From Candidatus Rhabdochlamydia sp. (GTDB taxonomy: Bacteria; Chlamydiota; Chlamydiia; Chlamydiales; Rhabdochlamydiaceae), in assembly GCA_030044075.1 (NCBI GenBank), contig JASHWM010000165.1:1-7703 (forward strand): DNA of 7,703 bases, written 5' to 3'. This document shows positions 6,582-7,703 of this stretch, one piece after another. The translations under genes and the position numbers were made by a program. The notes under the pieces are model-generated. The model had not been told where the DNA came from. It made no database searches and worked only from the letters and a program-made list of their open reading frames with translations. The first letter of the stretch is position 1. The number at the start of each line of letters is the position of its first letter.

Positions 6582-6980
6582 ATGAGATTCATTGTTCTGT
6601 TAGGCAGAATCCTGTACTCGGCGCTCTTTATTTCGGCCGGTTTTGGACATTTCACACAAAAAACAATAGAATTTGCTGTATCCAAAGGAGTCCCTATGGC
6701 GTCATTTCTGATCCCGCTCTCAGGGATCATCGCGCTCTTAGGTGGATTGAGTGTTCTTTTGGGATATAAGGCACGCATTGGCGCCTGGTTGATCGTCATC
6801 TTCCTCATCCCTTCTACCTTCATGATGCATAAATTTTGGGCGCAGACAGACCATGTGCTCACCATGATCCAGCACAAGATGTTCATGAAAAATTTATCCC
6901 TTCTAGGAGCTGCCCTCTTAATAGCCTACTTTGGTTCCGGGCCGCTCAGCTTCGATACTAAAGCAAAAAAGAAAAAATAA
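6582..6980 (+). CDS. DoxX family membrane protein
   Basis: The 132-residue protein has the four hydrophobic segments of DoxX-family inner-membrane proteins, at about 4-22, 42-61, 66-84 and 100-118. Family marks are the N-terminal LLGRILYSALFISAGFGHF (6-24, 'GR.L....F...G..HF'), PLSGIIALLGGLSVLLGY in the second helix, the KNLSLLGAALLIAYFG run in the fourth, and the closing GPLSFD. The tail is short and lysine-rich (KAKKKK), which puts the C-terminus in the cytoplasm by the positive-inside rule. Members act in quinone- or thiosulfate-linked redox chemistry and in oxidative-stress complexes, but most have no assigned role, and none can be given here. Length is normal and nothing is missing. An AAGGAG site precedes it and a strong intrinsic terminator follows 17 bases after the stop, so it looks like a single-gene unit. 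Confidence 0.88.
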   Translation: MRFIVLLGRILYSALFISAGFGHFTQKTIEFAVSKGVPMASFLIPLSGIIALLGGLSVLLGYKARIGAWLIVIFLIPSTFMMHKFWAQTDHVLTMIQHKMFMKNLSLLGAALLIAYFGSGPLSFDTKAKKKK

Positions 6981-6997
6981 TTTTTTTCCTCTCCACA

Positions 6998-7030
6998 CAA
7001 AAAAGCCGCTTGTAAAAAGCGGCTTTTTTG
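6998..7030. terminator. Rho-independent, bidirectional terminator after the DoxX-family gene
   Basis: A perfect 14-bp stem has the GC-rich core GCCGCTT (7005-7011) and AAGCGGC (7017-7023) around a GTAAA loop. It is extended by six A on the left and six T on the right and closed by C6998/G7030. The T run serves the plus strand, and the A run gives the same signal to transcripts from the right. Confidence 0.93.
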
Positions 7031-7049
7031 TTTACTTTCTTCCATCCAT

Positions 7050-7053
7050 GGAG
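7050..7053 (+). promoter_or_regulatory. Ribosome binding site choosing ATG 7064
   Basis: GGAG lies ten bases before ATG 7064. The alternative TTG at 7028 sits inside the T run of the terminator and has no ribosome binding site, so 7064 is preferred. Confidence 0.6.
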
Positions 7054-7063
7054 AAAAAAACCT

Positions 7064-7468
7064 ATGAAAGACAAAGCATCCCATACCATCAAGCTCTATT
7101 ATGAAGCGTTCAATAGCAAGTCGATGGACGAATTTTTCGACCTCATGACAGAAGATGTCGTCCATGGCATCAACCAAGGAAAAGAGGAAATCGGCAAAAA
7201 ACCTTTTAGAGAGTTTATGGAGAGGATGAACAAAAACTATGACGAGAAGGCCGTGGACCTTGTTATCTTTGTAAATGAAAAGGGAGACCGGGCAGCTGCC
7301 GAGTTTTTCATCGAAGGCAAATACATCATGACCGATGAAGGTCTCCCGGCGGCAAAAGGCCAAAGGTACTCTCTAAGGTGCGGCGCATTCTTTTCATTGA
7401 GAGAAGGAAAAATCTCCCGCATCACCAATTACTACAATCTCCAAGAGTGGCTACGACAGATCAAGTGA
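7064..7468 (+). CDS. Ketosteroid isomerase-related, SnoaL/NTF2-fold protein
   Basis: From ATG 7064 the product is 134 residues, the usual length for a single NTF2-like domain. It reads as the family of short proteins annotated as steroid delta-isomerase-related: HTIKLYYEAFNSKSMDEFFDLM (7-28) forms the first helices, then EDVVHGINQGKEEIGKKPFREFM (30-52), the strand RAAAEFFIEGKY (76-87), LPAAKGQRYSL (94-104), and GAFFSLREGKISRITNYYNL (107-126). These cone-shaped domains bind small hydrophobic ligands in a pocket; the conserved D31, H34 and N37 would line it, but the substrate is unknown and true steroid chemistry is doubtful in such a bacterium. It begins 33 bases after the terminator of the DoxX gene, so it has either read-through or a promoter inside the doxX end. 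Its last 18 bases overlap the end of the minus-strand hydrolase gene. No close alternative family comes to mind. Confidence 0.85.
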   Translation: MKDKASHTIKLYYEAFNSKSMDEFFDLMTEDVVHGINQGKEEIGKKPFREFMERMNKNYDEKAVDLVIFVNEKGDRAAAEFFIEGKYIMTDEGLPAAKGQRYSLRCGAFFSLREGKISRITNYYNLQEWLRQIK

Positions 7469-7703
7469 CTCTATATTGATTTGCGCTCTAGCAGAAAAAT
7501 ACCAGTCTTGATAGTTACGCGTCTGCCCGCTTAAGCGGACGATCTCCAGTTTTTTGGTGTCAAGGTCGACAATGATCCCTCCTTCTTTGTCCCTTTCGCC
7601 AAGAGTAAGGACGCCATCCTCGGCAAACCCCTCGTCAACAGGCCCGAAAGCTCCGCTCGCTCCAAAAGTCATATCAGTATCGGTAAGCCCCACCATGCTG
7701 GAC
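7451..7703 (-). CDS. Probable carbon-nitrogen hydrolase (nitrilase superfamily), C-terminal part; start outside window
   Basis: The minus-strand frame is open from the right edge to a TAG at 7453-7451. It reads SSMVGLTD at the edge, then GPVDEGFAEDGVLTLGERDKEGGIIVDLD, then LEIVRLSGQTRNYQDWYFS. This order of a 'G..GP...F..DGVL..G' stretch, a '..G.I..DLD...LE..R' strand-helix, and a final 'R..RDW'-like motif is typical of the C-terminal end of nitrilase-superfamily amidases, including those fused to a GNAT domain. The catalytic Glu-Lys-Cys triad would lie upstream, outside the window, so activity cannot be judged. The ATG at 7696 is probably internal, since 81 residues cannot make a nitrilase fold. 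It converges with the ketosteroid-isomerase-related gene and overlaps it by 18 bases, with no terminator between them. The assignment rests on a short fragment. Confidence 0.62.
   Translation of the reverse strand, partial: SSMVGLTDTDMTFGASGAFGPVDEGFAEDGVLTLGERDKEGGIIVDLDTKKLEIVRLSGQTRNYQDWYFSARAQINIESLDLS

Noticed and set aside
7028..7063. TTG at 7028 as the start of the ketosteroid-isomerase-related protein
   Set aside because: It lies in the terminator T run without a ribosome binding site, and the added residues (FTFFHPWRKKP) are not part of the domain.
7527..7538. Perfect palindrome CCGCTTAAGCGG, similar to the core of the terminator at 7005-7023
   Set aside because: It lies within the reading frame of the minus-strand hydrolase, encodes family-consistent residues, and the nearest T run is more than ten bases away. 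Probably chance.

Overview
The window is compact bacterial DNA with mostly plus-strand genes. There are no RNA genes, transposons or CRISPR repeats, and no gap without a gene exceeds 300 bases. Short spacers, occasional TTG starts, moderate G+C and this gene mix fit a Gram-negative bacterium. An environmental chlamydia (Parachlamydiales-like) is my best guess, but it is weak because nothing here is a taxonomic marker.

Left part (1-3765): a DUF2156 protein of the lysyl-phosphatidylglycerol-synthase C-terminal type runs in from the left edge. It is followed 12 bases later by a TauD/SyrP-like Fe(II)/2-oxoglutarate dioxygenase with an HxE metal motif. The two look like one operon. Next comes a complete bacterial family X DNA polymerase with a C-terminal PHP domain.

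Middle (3766-5833): a good promoter candidate overlapping an 8-bp inverted repeat precedes a gene for an LTA-synthase/YejM-like membrane protein of the alkaline phosphatase (sulfatase) superfamily. Its five-helix membrane half and its catalytic half lie in different frames, and the frames meet exactly at a run of nine A. Removing one A restores a 640-residue protein in which all catalytic residues are present. This is the most interesting point in the window: a recent inactivation, a sequencing error, or slippage-dependent expression. A long-armed inverted repeat starts on its stop codon.

Right part (5834-7703): an unrecognised 162-residue protein with lower G+C, then a DoxX-family membrane protein closed by a textbook intrinsic terminator, then a small ketosteroid-isomerase-related (NTF2-fold) protein. 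On the minus strand, the C-terminus of a probable carbon-nitrogen hydrolase converges on and overlaps the end of that gene.

How the genes may work together: the first two genes and the sulfatase-fold transferase are all compatible with modification of lipids or of the cell envelope by charged groups, but a shared pathway is inference only.
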